Shown: piece after piece, positions 8,936 to 16,543 of the stretch
Numbering within the stretch: position 1 is the first letter of the stretch
Layout: each line of letters starts with the position of its first letter
Source: Flavobacterium praedii
GTDB taxonomy: Bacteria; Bacteroidota; Bacteroidia; Flavobacteriales; Flavobacteriaceae
DNA length: 64,000 nt
NCBI RefSeq assembly: GCF_026810365.1
Contig: NZ_CP113948.1
Span: forward strand, 2,257,001-2,321,000
Reading direction: 5' to 3'
The notes under the pieces: model-generated
What the model saw: only the letters and a program-made list of their open reading frames with translations
Told to the model about the DNA's origin: nothing
Database searches by the model: none
Position numbers and translations under genes: made by a program

Positions 8936-9757
8936 TTTCACTATCAACTTCTGTCCTATCGAAAGTGCATTCTCAGTTAGATTATTTTTCTGCTTTAATT
9001 CGTCAACCGTTAAATTGAATTTTTTAGAAACCGAATAAAAAGTATCTCCTTTTTGAATTTCGTACAAACTGGCTTCATCAGTTCCAAAATTATCATCAAG
9101 CAATACTTTGGCTTCTTCTTTTGCCATTTTATTTCCTAAAACTTTAGTGTCGTATTGGCTTAAATTATAAGTTTCTATATAGCTTATTAATTTTTCTGGA
9201 TATCTAGGATCGGTGGCATAACCAGCGTCTCTCAGTCCTTTTGCCCAAGCTTTGTAATCCGCTTTGGGCAAAGTAAATAAATTGGCATATCTTTTTTTTC
9301 CTGTCAATACCGTCGCGTGATCTTGGTAGGATTCAGAAGCTTGATTGTATTTTCGAAAGCATTCTTGCAACGAATCATCGTCTTTATAAACCTTGTCTCC
9401 CGTCCAATCGTTATGGCATTTGATTCCAAAATGGTTGTTGGCAGTTACAGCCAAATCACTTTTTCCTGATCCGGATTCCAAAATTCCTTGTGCCAAAATA
9501 ATGCTTGCAGGAATTCCATAGGTTTTCATATTGGCCATTGCAACGGCATTATATTGTGCAATATAGGCATTTGTTACTTCATTTATAGTCATTGGTTTTG
9601 AAGTGGACTGTGTACCAACTTTTCTACTGCTGCCGTTTTGGATTGGTTTGGAATATTTCCACCCTACTGGTTTTTTGGTAGTAACTATTGTAGGTTTCGA
9701 AGAGCCACAGCTCATAAGAAATATAAATAAAAGAAATGAAAATATTTTCTTAACCAT
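8933..9757 (-). CDS. Glucosaminidase-LysM lipoprotein
   Basis: Cell-wall hydrolase, 274 residues. Lipoprotein signal (FLMSCGSS, Cys17), an N-terminal Ser/Lys-rich linker, a glucosaminidase domain (PF01832, FlgJ/LytG-like) at about 65-205 with GIPASIILAQGILESGSGKS carrying the probable catalytic Glu, NNHFGIKCH and YATDPRYPEKL, and one C-terminal LysM domain (YEIQKGDTFYSVSKKFNL..) for peptidoglycan binding. Probably cuts GlcNAc-beta-1,4 bonds during septation or wall turnover in the periplasm. Close spacing with hemL (63 bp) and the pyridoxal enzyme upstream (46 bp), all on the same strand. Domain call firm; physiological role inferred. Confidence 0.88.
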   Translation of the reverse strand: MVKKIFSFLLFIFLMSCGSSKPTIVTTKKPVGWKYSKPIQNGSSRKVGTQSTSKPMTINEVTNAYIAQYNAVAMANMKTYGIPASIILAQGILESGSGKSDLAVTANNHFGIKCHNDWTGDKVYKDDDSLQECFRKYNQASESYQDHATVLTGKKRYANLFTLPKADYKAWAKGLRDAGYATDPRYPEKLISYIETYNLSQYDTKVLGNKMAKEEAKVLLDDNFGTDEASLYEIQKGDTFYSVSKKFNLTVDELKQKNNLTENALSIGQKLIVK

Positions 9758-9803
9758 GTTTTTGCTTTACAATATTATTATTTGGCATTGATTTTTGCCA
9801 TTG

Positions 9804-10781
9804 CTATTGAAATTGAATCACTGTTTTATTTTTGCTTTTTAAAAGCGCATTCATCCCTTGAATTCCTTGCAATCCTCCAGTATGAATCAATAAAATTTTG
9901 CTATTACTGGGGAAATAGTTTTTCTGAATTAAATCTATAACGCCAAAAACCATCTTTCCAGTATAAATAGGGTCTAATGGCACTTGCGTTTGTTTGTAAA
10001 AATCATTTACAAACTGAATCAGTTCTTCATTTACCTTTCCATAGCCTCCAAAATGATACTCTGTGATCAATTCCCAATTTGCATTGGTGGCAAATTTACA
10101 AATTTCTTCCGAAAAAGTAGTTATTTGCCTAAGGTCGTCAGGAACGCCATTTCTATTTAATTTGGAAGAAAATTTATTCATGGGCGTTTCATCTTTTAAA
10201 AAGTCTCCTTTTAATGCTGGAAATCCCAAAATTTTTTGGTGTGGCAAAGCACTGTTTATAATTCCCGAAATGGTTCCCCCTGTTCCGACCGCACAACATA
10301 TGTAATCAAATTTAGCATCTTCCTTCGTCAAAATTTCTTCGCAACCTTTTATTGCATATTCATTTGTTCCGCCTTCTGGAACGAGATAAAACGATCCGAA
10401 TTTCTGCCGTAGATTGGCAATAAAATTAGGTTCGGCTTTGAATCGATAGGATTCTCTGGTAACGAATTCGAATTCCATTCCGCATTCTTGGGCAAATTTT
10501 AACGTTGGATTTTCGGCAATTTTATCACCCAATTCATCTCCGCGAATCACTCCAATGGTTTTAAAACCTTGTTCTTTTCCCGCATAGGCCACCGCCGCAA
10601 TATGATTGGAATACGCACCGCCGAAAGTAAGTACTGTTTCCTGATTCTCGGCTTTCGCCTGTAGCAAATTGTACTTTAGCTTCCTGAATTTATTCCCTGA
10701 TATAAAAGGATGAAGCAAATCTTCTCTTTTTATTTCAAGATAGATTCCGTTGGGCAGTTCGTATGTTATTTTTTGATTCAA
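9804..10781 (-). CDS. PLP-dependent ACC deaminase / D-cysteine desulfhydrase family protein
   Basis: 325 residues, fold-type II PLP enzyme. SGNKFRKLKYNL carries the PLP lysine. TFGGAYSNHIAAVAYAGK and the glycine-rich phosphate loop GTGGTISGI are also present. Such proteins degrade D-cysteine to pyruvate, H2S and ammonia, or deaminate 1-aminocyclopropane-1-carboxylate; motif-level reading does not separate them. The start is a TTG at 10781: there is an in-frame TAA two codons upstream and no nearby ATG, so a non-ATG start is forced unless the protein is shorter. Followed by the glucosaminidase gene on the same strand. No sulfur gene is adjacent. Confidence 0.82.
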   Translation of the reverse strand: MNQKITYELPNGIYLEIKREDLLHPFISGNKFRKLKYNLLQAKAENQETVLTFGGAYSNHIAAVAYAGKEQGFKTIGVIRGDELGDKIAENPTLKFAQECGMEFEFVTRESYRFKAEPNFIANLRQKFGSFYLVPEGGTNEYAIKGCEEILTKEDAKFDYICCAVGTGGTISGIINSALPHQKILGFPALKGDFLKDETPMNKFSSKLNRNGVPDDLRQITTFSEEICKFATNANWELITEYHFGGYGKVNEELIQFVNDFYKQTQVPLDPIYTGKMVFGVIDLIQKNYFPSNSKILLIHTGGLQGIQGMNALLKSKNKTVIQFQ

Positions 10782-10816
10782 AGTTTATGGGGTATTTATA
10801 ATGGATTGCTTCAAAG

Positions 10817-10915
10817 TTTAACCGCAAGGTTCGCAATGGAAGCGCTATGTACGCAAAGCTTAGCGTCCCGATAGCTATCGGGATTGCGTAATCCTTTGCG
10901 CGCTTTGCGGTTAAC
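10817..10915. repeat. CGCAAAG-type inverted repeat overlapping a stop codon
   Basis: Outer arms GTTTAACCGCAA and TTGCGGTTAAC, with inner arms around GCGCTATG..CTTTGCGCGC and a central GTCCCGATAGCTATCGGGA palindrome. The right arm supplies the TAA stop of the minus-strand gene at 10911-11252. Related units (CGCAAAGGCGC..GACGCAAAG) occur at 33916-33982 and 45799-45856. Confidence 0.6.
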
Positions 10916-11252
10916 TATTCTTTACTTGCAAATACTTTAAAAAACGAAAATATGTTCTCGTTTTAAGGTAATTCAAATCGAGTTCATTCGCATAAGCTTC
11001 TCTTTCAAAACTGATATTTCTATAGGCCAAATTAGCGTTTTTATACTGGAGCAAACGTACCGCATATTCGACAAAATACCAAACAAAAAAAGGCAAAACG
11101 AGTAATTCTAATTGCTGTCTTATATGTATTTTCTCGTGATTGACCAAGGTTTTATTTTCGGAATCAAAGGCATATTTCACAAACACGAACGGAAAAAGGG
11201 TTAGCCCGCGATATCCTTTCGGAATTAAATATTTGGCAACAATAACAAACAT
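10911..11252 (-). CDS. Small HExxH protein, putative membrane metallopeptidase-like
   Basis: 113 residues, unnamed. It carries NHEKIHIRQQ (HExxH at 39-43), a hydrophobic segment (LLVLPFFVWYFVEYAV, 50-65) and FEREAYANELD (Glu83/Glu85), an arrangement like a zinc-peptidase core: HExxH, a helix, then a third acidic ligand. It is much shorter than typical M48/M56 peptidases and has no visible substrate domain. Similar short proteins are conserved in Flavobacteria, with no function known to me. The stop codon lies in the adjacent inverted repeat, suggesting the repeat may have trimmed or replaced the original 3' end. Divergent from the DUF5522 gene. Confidence 0.6.
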   Translation of the reverse strand: MFVIVAKYLIPKGYRGLTLFPFVFVKYAFDSENKTLVNHEKIHIRQQLELLVLPFFVWYFVEYAVRLLQYKNANLAYRNISFEREAYANELDLNYLKTRTYFRFLKYLQVKNS

Positions 11253-11345
11253 TGATTATAAAATTTATAGATTTGTACAAACAAATTAGTCCAAATTAAA
11301 GAAAATCACAATCGTCTAGTAGCGAATTTCAAGCATAAAAACAGA

Positions 11346-11522
11346 ATGGCAGAACAAAGTAATGAAAATAAATTAATAGAAGGTGAAGATTTTTATTATA
11401 CACCCGAAGGTTACAAATGTTTTACCGAAAAGCACCATTTGAAAAGAGGGTATTGTTGTAAAAGCGGCTGTCGTCATTGTCCCTATGGATTTGATAAGAA
11501 AACAGGGCTTTTGAAAAAGTGA
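11346..11522 (+). CDS. DUF5522 family small protein
   Basis: 58 residues. Starts MAEQSNENKL and contains EDFYYTPEGYKCFTEKHHL followed by RGYCCKSGCRHCPYGF, a Cys-rich knot with four cysteines and a histidine that probably binds a metal. This matches the short DUF5522 family, which is widespread in Bacteroidetes and fused or adjacent to other genes elsewhere. Function unknown. It starts 94 bp from the divergent HExxH gene, so the two may share a promoter region. Confidence 0.75.
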   Translation: MAEQSNENKLIEGEDFYYTPEGYKCFTEKHHLKRGYCCKSGCRHCPYGFDKKTGLLKK

Positions 11523-11698
11523 TCAGTGTTCCGTTTTTTAGTATTCAGCTTTCAGAAAACAGTATTATATTATTATTTATGGACATTCTTTCTTTAAAAT
11601 ATAAAATTAAAATTCATAAGTCCTACCACAGGTCGGATATACGATATCCTTAGTGGCGAATTTCTCTAAATTAAGAAAAATATCTTGATTTACGGGAT

Positions 11699-11813
11699 GC
11701 GAGAGGGATAAAAGCAAACTACCGAAGTAGTGCGGATAGCCCGACCGCATTAAGGAAAGTGGCCGACTAACCGACACGAAACGTAGGCCACTTTTCTTAA
11801 TGTGGTCTCGCCC
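11699..11813 (-). repeat. Structured intergenic repeat, family A copy 3
   Basis: Minus-strand copy. Its ends are GGGCGAG and CTCTCGC instead of GGGCGTG/CACGC, a compensatory change that keeps the terminal stem. The inner stem is CATTAAGAAAAGTGGCC with GGCCACTTTCCTTAATG; then GGTCGGGCTAT and ACTACTTCGGTAGT. It lies in the 340-bp gap before hutU; the rest of that gap (11523-11698) shows only a small palindrome near 11630-11655 (CGGATATACGATATCC). Confidence 0.75.
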
Positions 11814-11862
11814 AAAAGTTGCTCATTAGAACAATTAATTTTAGATTTTAAATACCAAAAAA

Positions 11863-13842
11863 ATGACTTTTCAAGAACAAATACAACAAGGAATTCCTTC
11901 TATATTACCTCAGCCGAAACCGTATGAGGCCAACATTAATCACGCGCCTAAGCGAAAAGAAATCTTGTCTGACGATGAGAAAAAACTAGCGCTACGTAAT
12001 GCTTTGCGCTATTTTGAGCCGAAACATCACGCAGAGTTAATTCCTGAATTTCGCAATGAACTAGAGACTTATGGCCGTATTTATATGTACCGTCTGCGTC
12101 CTGATTATAAAATGTATGCCCGTCCAATCTCGGAATATCCTGGAAAATGTGAGCAAGCCAAAGCCATTATGCTGATGATTCAGAACAATCTGGATTATGC
12201 GGTGGCGCAACATCCGCACGAATTGATTACTTATGGCGGAAACGGTGCGGTTTTCTCGAACTGGGCGCAATATTTATTGACGATGAAATACTTATCGGAA
12301 ATGACCGATGAGCAAACGTTGACGATGTATTCCGGGCATCCGATGGGATTGTTTCCTTCCCACAAAGAGGCGCCGAGAGTGGTGGTTACGAATGGAATGG
12401 TAATTCCAAATTATTCTCAACCCGATGATTGGGAGAAAATGAATGCTTTGGGCGTTTCCCAATACGGGCAAATGACCGCAGGCAGTTACATGTATATTGG
12501 GCCGCAGGGAATTGTTCACGGAACGACAATCACGGTTTTGAACGGTTTCAGAAAAATAAAACGTTCCCCAAAAGGAGGTTTATTTGTCACCTCAGGACTT
12601 GGCGGAATGAGTGGCGCGCAACCCAAAGCGGGAAATATTGCGGGTTGTATCACGGTTTGTGCCGAGGTAAATGCCAAAATCACGCACATTCGACACAGTC
12701 AAGGTTGGATTAATGAAGTGGTACAAGACATTGACGAATTGGTCAAAAGAGTGGCGCTGGCGAAAGCCAATAACGAAACGGTTTCTATTGCCTACCTTGG
12801 AAATGTGGTGGATGTTTGGGAACGTTTTGACGAAGAAAACCTTTATATTGATTTGGGTTCCGACCAAACTTCACTACACAATCCGTGGGCAGGTGGGTAT
12901 TATCCAGTTGGAATTTCATTTGAAGAAGCCAATGATATGATGGCGAACAATCCTGCTTTATTCAAGGAAAAAGTACAAGAAACTTTGCGTCGACACACAA
13001 CAGCTATCAACAAACACACGGCCAAAGGAACGTACTTCTTTGATTACGGAAATGCCTTTTTACTGGAAGCTTCTCGTGCAGGAGCCGATATTATGGCCGA
13101 AAATAAAATTGATTTCAGATATCCGAGCTACGTGCAGGATATTATGGGACCTATGTGTTTTGACTATGGTTTTGGTCCTTTCCGTTGGGTTTGTGCTTCC
13201 GGAAAGCCAGAAGATTTAGCCAAAACTGATACTATTGCTTGTCAAGTTCTGGAAGAAATGGCTAAAACTGCTCCTATTGAAATTCAGCAACAAATGCAGG
13301 ATAATATTCAGTGGATCAAAGGCGCACAAGAAAATAAATTGGTTGTGGGATCTCAAGCCCGAATCCTATATGCTGATGCCGAAGGTCGTGTGAAAATTGC
13401 CGAAGCTTTTAATCAGGCGATTGCCAAAGGAGAGATCGAAACCGTGGTTTTGGGTCGCGATCATCATGACGTTTCGGGAACGGATTCTCCTTACAGAGAA
13501 ACTTCCAATATTTATGACGGGTCTCGTTTTACGGCGGATATGGCGATTCAAAACGTAATCGGAGACAGTTTCCGTGGCGCCACTTGGGTTTCCATACACA
13601 ATGGTGGTGGCGTTGGCTGGGGTGAGGTGATCAACGGTGGTTTCGGGATGGTATTGGACGGTTCCAAAGAAGCTTCTCGACGCTTGGCTTCCATGCTTTT
13701 TTGGGATGTCAACAACGGAATCTCAAGACGTAGTTGGGCCCGTAACGAAGGAGCTGTCTTCGCCATCAAACGTGCTATGGAAGTTGAACCTTTATTAAAA
13801 GTAACATTACCGAATTTAGTGGATGATGCCTTATTGAATTAG
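11863..13842 (+). CDS. hutU: Urocanate hydratase
   Basis: Converts urocanate to 4-imidazolone-5-propionate in histidine degradation, using tightly bound NAD+. 659 residues, about 100 longer than the ~557-residue enzyme of Pseudomonas, as is usual in Bacteroidetes. Family blocks: TYGGNGAVFSNWAQYLLTM, SGHPMGLFPS, MTAGSYMYIGPQGIVHGTT, FVTSGLGGMSGAQPKAG, the long region around residue 420 (DIMGPMCFDYGFGPFRWVC) and HNGGGVGWGEVINGGFGMV near the C-terminus. No hutH, hutI or hutG is adjacent; the arginase-family gene at the far right edge is 50 kb away. Codon use is visibly more GC-rich than its neighbours, as expected for a well-expressed gene. Confidence 0.95.
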   Translation: MTFQEQIQQGIPSILPQPKPYEANINHAPKRKEILSDDEKKLALRNALRYFEPKHHAELIPEFRNELETYGRIYMYRLRPDYKMYARPISEYPGKCEQAKAIMLMIQNNLDYAVAQHPHELITYGGNGAVFSNWAQYLLTMKYLSEMTDEQTLTMYSGHPMGLFPSHKEAPRVVVTNGMVIPNYSQPDDWEKMNALGVSQYGQMTAGSYMYIGPQGIVHGTTITVLNGFRKIKRSPKGGLFVTSGLGGMSGAQPKAGNIAGCITVCAEVNAKITHIRHSQGWINEVVQDIDELVKRVALAKANNETVSIAYLGNVVDVWERFDEENLYIDLGSDQTSLHNPWAGGYYPVGISFEEANDMMANNPALFKEKVQETLRRHTTAINKHTAKGTYFFDYGNAFLLEASRAGADIMAENKIDFRYPSYVQDIMGPMCFDYGFGPFRWVCASGKPEDLAKTDTIACQVLEEMAKTAPIEIQQQMQDNIQWIKGAQENKLVVGSQARILYADAEGRVKIAEAFNQAIAKGEIETVVLGRDHHDVSGTDSPYRETSNIYDGSRFTADMAIQNVIGDSFRGATWVSIHNGGGVGWGEVINGGFGMVLDGSKEASRRLASMLFWDVNNGISRRSWARNEGAVFAIKRAMEVEPLLKVTLPNLVDDALLN

Positions 13843-13900
13843 ATTCTTATTGTTTTGTATAGAAAACTAAAACATTCAAAATGTACTTTTAAAAAAATTG

Positions 13901-13968
13901 AACCATTAAGACATTAAGAAAATTAAGATTAGTTGAATTGCTTAATATAACTTAATGCCTTAATGGTT
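13901..13968. repeat. AACCATTAAG inverted repeat
   Basis: AACCATTAAGACATTAAG (left) and CTTAATGCCTTAATGGTT (right) form an imperfect inverted repeat built from ATTAAG units; 58 bp after hutU and possibly its terminator. The remainder of the 405-bp gap to the DUF4136 gene (13969-14247) is AT-rich with no gene that I can support. Confidence 0.5.
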
Positions 13969-14247
13969 AAAAAAAGTCACACCTTTTAAAATTGAGCTGT
14001 GAATTAATTATGTCTATCCAAATTTGCTACAAGTTTTATATTTATGTTTTTTTAATCTGCGCCAAAAAACCTTCAGAAACCTTTATTTTAAAATTAACAC
14101 TTATTTGGCTGAATTGGTACGATTTTTGGGCTAAATTTATTTAAACATTAATTATATGAATATGCAATCGCTTGATAACAGTTGTCGCAAACACAAATAA
14201 AAATCTAGCAATACCATATTTCATTAAAAAACAAATACTATCTACAT

Positions 14248-14793
14248 ATGAAAACTATTAAATTCTTGCCTCTATTGTTACTTTTCATAGTTGCTTCTTG
14301 TGACACCGTGAAAGTATATTCTGATTATGATAAATCAGCCGATTTTACACAGTACAAAACATATGCTTTCATGAAATCAGGTATTGATAAAGTCGAAATT
14401 TCTGATTTGGATAAAAGAAGAATTCTGAACGCTATTGACCAACAATTACAGACCAAAGGAATGACCAAAAGCGAAACTCCCGATTTATTGATCAATATTT
14501 TCACTAAATCTAGAGAACAAGTTAGTGTAAACCAATTCAATGCTGGATATGGCTACGGTTGGGGATGGGGATGGAATCCGTATATGTATGGTGGACAAAC
14601 GTATGTAAGTTCTTCTACCGAAGGCACTTTATACATTGACCTTATTGATGCCAAAAAGAAAGAACTGATTTGGCAAGGTGAAGGAACTGGAACGCTTACC
14701 AAAGATATGGATAGAAAAGACGAAATAATTAATAATATTGTCACTCAAATTTTGGCTCAATACCCACCAGTTATAGCGGAAAAGAAAAAATAA
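14248..14793 (+). CDS. DUF4136 lipoprotein
   Basis: 181 residues. Lipoprotein signal (LFIVASCDT, Cys19), then the DUF4136 core: VYSDYDKSADFTQYKTYAF, LDKRRILNAIDQQLQTKGM, DLLINIF, a Gly/Trp/Tyr-rich loop (GYGYGWGWGWNPYMYGG) and GTLYIDLIDAKKKELIWQG. Probably anchored in the outer membrane facing the periplasm; function unknown. A hairpin terminator follows 7 bp after the stop. Confidence 0.85.
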   Translation: MKTIKFLPLLLLFIVASCDTVKVYSDYDKSADFTQYKTYAFMKSGIDKVEISDLDKRRILNAIDQQLQTKGMTKSETPDLLINIFTKSREQVSVNQFNAGYGYGWGWGWNPYMYGGQTYVSSSTEGTLYIDLIDAKKKELIWQGEGTGTLTKDMDRKDEIINNIVTQILAQYPPVIAEKKK

Positions 14794-14800
14794 TTTATTT

Positions 14801-14829
14801 AAAAGCCTACCTTTGTGTAGGCTTTTTTT
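14801..14829 (+). terminator. Intrinsic terminator after DUF4136
   Basis: AAAAGCCTAC-CTTTGT-GTAGGCTTTTTTT, a 10-bp stem followed by T7. It lies only 11 bp before the ATG of the hemoglobin gene. Confidence 0.8.
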
Positions 14830-14839
14830 ACACCATATC

Positions 14840-15235
14840 ATGACAACATTAAGAGACATCACAAACATAGAAGACATTCAATTATTGGTCAATACCTTTT
14901 ACGCCAAAGTACAGAAAGACGATTTGATTGGCGCTATTTTCAATGAAAAAATAGGCGACCGCTGGCCTGAACATTTGGAGAAAATGTACCGTTTTTGGCA
15001 AACGATTTTGCTCGAAGAACATACCTACTCCGGAAGTCCTTTTCTGCCCCACAAACAACTGCCGGTAGAGAAACAACATTTTAACCGCTGGATGGAAATT
15101 TTCACCGAAACTGTGGATAGTTTATTTACAGGTCCACTCGCCGAAGAAGCTAAACTAAGAGGTCAAAATATGGCCGAAATGTTCAATTACAAAATTGAGT
15201 ATTTTAGGCATGAGGGGAAGCATCCGCTTTTGTAA
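14840..15235 (+). CDS. Group III truncated hemoglobin
   Basis: 131 residues from the ATG at 14840; an upstream in-frame start at 14813 would run through the preceding terminator hairpin and is rejected. The 2-on-2 globin is recognised from LVNTFYAKVQKDDLIGAIFN (helices A-B, Tyr at the distal side), WPEHLEKMYRFWQTILL, YSGSPFLPHKQLP (helix E region typical of group III) and KQHFNRWMEIF with the proximal His. Cytosolic heme protein; proposed roles in the family include handling of O2, NO or peroxide. No partner gene is linked. Confidence 0.85.
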   Translation: MTTLRDITNIEDIQLLVNTFYAKVQKDDLIGAIFNEKIGDRWPEHLEKMYRFWQTILLEEHTYSGSPFLPHKQLPVEKQHFNRWMEIFTETVDSLFTGPLAEEAKLRGQNMAEMFNYKIEYFRHEGKHPLL

Positions 15236-15263
15236 ATTAAAATAATGGAATTGTATTTTTTTT

Positions 15264-15344
15264 GCCACAAATTACACAGATTAGCACAAATTTCTTTGAA
15301 AATTTTAAAAAATAATTTGTGCTAATCTGTGTAATTTGTGGTTT
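15264..15344. repeat. Perfect 28-bp inverted repeat (CACAGATTAGCACAAA type)
   Basis: The left arm begins CCACAAATTACACAGATT at 15265 and the right arm is its exact complement ending AATTTGTGG; the loop is about 21 nt. A related, less perfect element is at 35078-35160. It probably also terminates the hemoglobin transcript. Confidence 0.65.
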
Positions 15345-15413
15345 CTTTTTTTTGATTTTAAATAACTATACTTGTTGTTTTGCAAAATTCCATTAGTATC
15401 AAAACCATTGTAT

Positions 15414-15421
15414 TACTTTTG
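15414..15421 (+). promoter_or_regulatory. Candidate -7 box for the acetolactate decarboxylase gene
   Basis: TACTTTTG matches the Bacteroidetes -7 consensus TAnnTTTG, 25 nt before the ATG at 15447. I see no TTG at the expected -33 distance. Confidence 0.45.
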
Positions 15422-15446
15422 CTACACTAACAAAAACCAAATTACA

Positions 15447-16226
15447 ATGACCCATTCTTTAAAAACAATTACTTTTCTACTAATAGTGCTCTCGTTTTTT
15501 ACCAGTTCTGCCCAAAAAGACAAAAACACCACGATATATCAATATGCTACAATCAACGCTTTGATGGAAGGCGGTTTTGATGGTGATATGACTCTGGCCG
15601 CATTGCAAAAGAAAGGAAGTTTCGGGATTGGAACTTTTAATGAATTGGACGGTGAAATGATTGGGTTTGATAATCATTTTTACCAAATCAAATCGGATGG
15701 GAAAGCATATGCGGTAGATCCTTCACAAAAAACACCTTTTGCGGTGGTGACGAATTTCTCAAAAGAGAATGTTGTTTTTGCGCACCAATCCTTTGACCTC
15801 AAGAAACTCTATGCTTTACTGGACACCATATCGCCCAATAAAAACTTATATGTGGCGTATAAAATCAAAGTAAAATGCCAAACGATAAAAACCCGATCTG
15901 TCTCTAAACAAATTAAACCGTATCCTTTGATGATTGATGCCGTAAAAAAACAATCGGTATTTGAGTTGGGAACTATTTCTGGAACGTTGATTGGCTTTCG
16001 ATTTCCTGAATACATGAAAGGGCTGAATGTGCCAGGCTATCATTTTCATTTTCTTTCGGATGATAAAAAGGTGGGAGGACACGTATTGGATTTATTAGGT
16101 TCTAATTTTGAAATCGAAATTGACTATATGGATGATTTTGAAATGCATATTCCCAACAATGAAGCATTCAATAAACTTAATTTAACCAAAACCAAAGTGG
16201 AAGATTTGGAAAAGGTGGAGAAATAA
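15447..16226 (+). CDS. budA: Alpha-acetolactate decarboxylase with signal peptide
   Basis: Converts 2-acetolactate to acetoin. 259 residues from the ATG at 15447; a longer frame from 15372 crosses the promoter and is rejected. The N-terminus (FLLIVLSFFTSSAQ) is a clear Sec signal peptide, so the enzyme is predicted to be exported, as is known for the Brevibacillus enzyme but not for most BudA. Core motifs: EGGFDGDMTLAALQKKGSFG, FNELDGEMIGFD, FYQIKSDGKAY, GTISGTLIGFRFPEYM and the zinc-site block PGYHFHFLSDDKKVGGHVLD with three histidines. No acetolactate synthase or acetoin dehydrogenase is nearby. Confidence 0.9.
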   Translation: MTHSLKTITFLLIVLSFFTSSAQKDKNTTIYQYATINALMEGGFDGDMTLAALQKKGSFGIGTFNELDGEMIGFDNHFYQIKSDGKAYAVDPSQKTPFAVVTNFSKENVVFAHQSFDLKKLYALLDTISPNKNLYVAYKIKVKCQTIKTRSVSKQIKPYPLMIDAVKKQSVFELGTISGTLIGFRFPEYMKGLNVPGYHFHFLSDDKKVGGHVLDLLGSNFEIEIDYMDDFEMHIPNNEAFNKLNLTKTKVEDLEKVEK

Positions 16227-16273
16227 TTTATAAAAAAAGCCTATATCTAAAACAAACAGCCTTTAATTTCAAA

Positions 16274-16438
16274 CATATAAGTCATAAAAGTTTAAAAAAA
16301 CTAGTTTACCAAAATAGTATTAAAAAAGTGAATATAAGTCAAAAACGATTTCCGGAAAGGGAAATGACTTTGTTTAAATGAACTATTGATTTTACTTACT
16401 TTTGTTCAAATTAAAAACTTATATGACTTATATGTTTA
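16274..16438 (+). repeat. Terminal-inverted-repeat element, family B copy 3
   Basis: About 165 bp from CATATAAGTCATAAAAGTTT to AAACTTATATGACTTATATG, with internal GTGAATATAAGTCAAAA and GTTTAAATGAACTA. The centre carries a small TTTCCGGAAAGGGAAA palindrome absent from the other copies. It fills over half of the 317-bp gap before the hydroxylase gene. Confidence 0.72.
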
Positions 16439-16511
16439 AAAATGTATTTGACAAAATGTTGCTATTTGCAGAATTAAGCACGTAAACACTGGAAATAGTT
16501 TCTGAAAATTG

Positions 16512-16519
16512 TACTTTTG
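16512..16519 (+). promoter_or_regulatory. Candidate -7 box for the aromatic amino acid hydroxylase gene
   Basis: TACTTTTG fits TAnnTTTG, 24 nt before the ATG at 16544. The same octamer lies at the same distance before budA. Confidence 0.45.
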
Positions 16520-16543
16520 CACAAAAACTATATCGTTTTCGTT

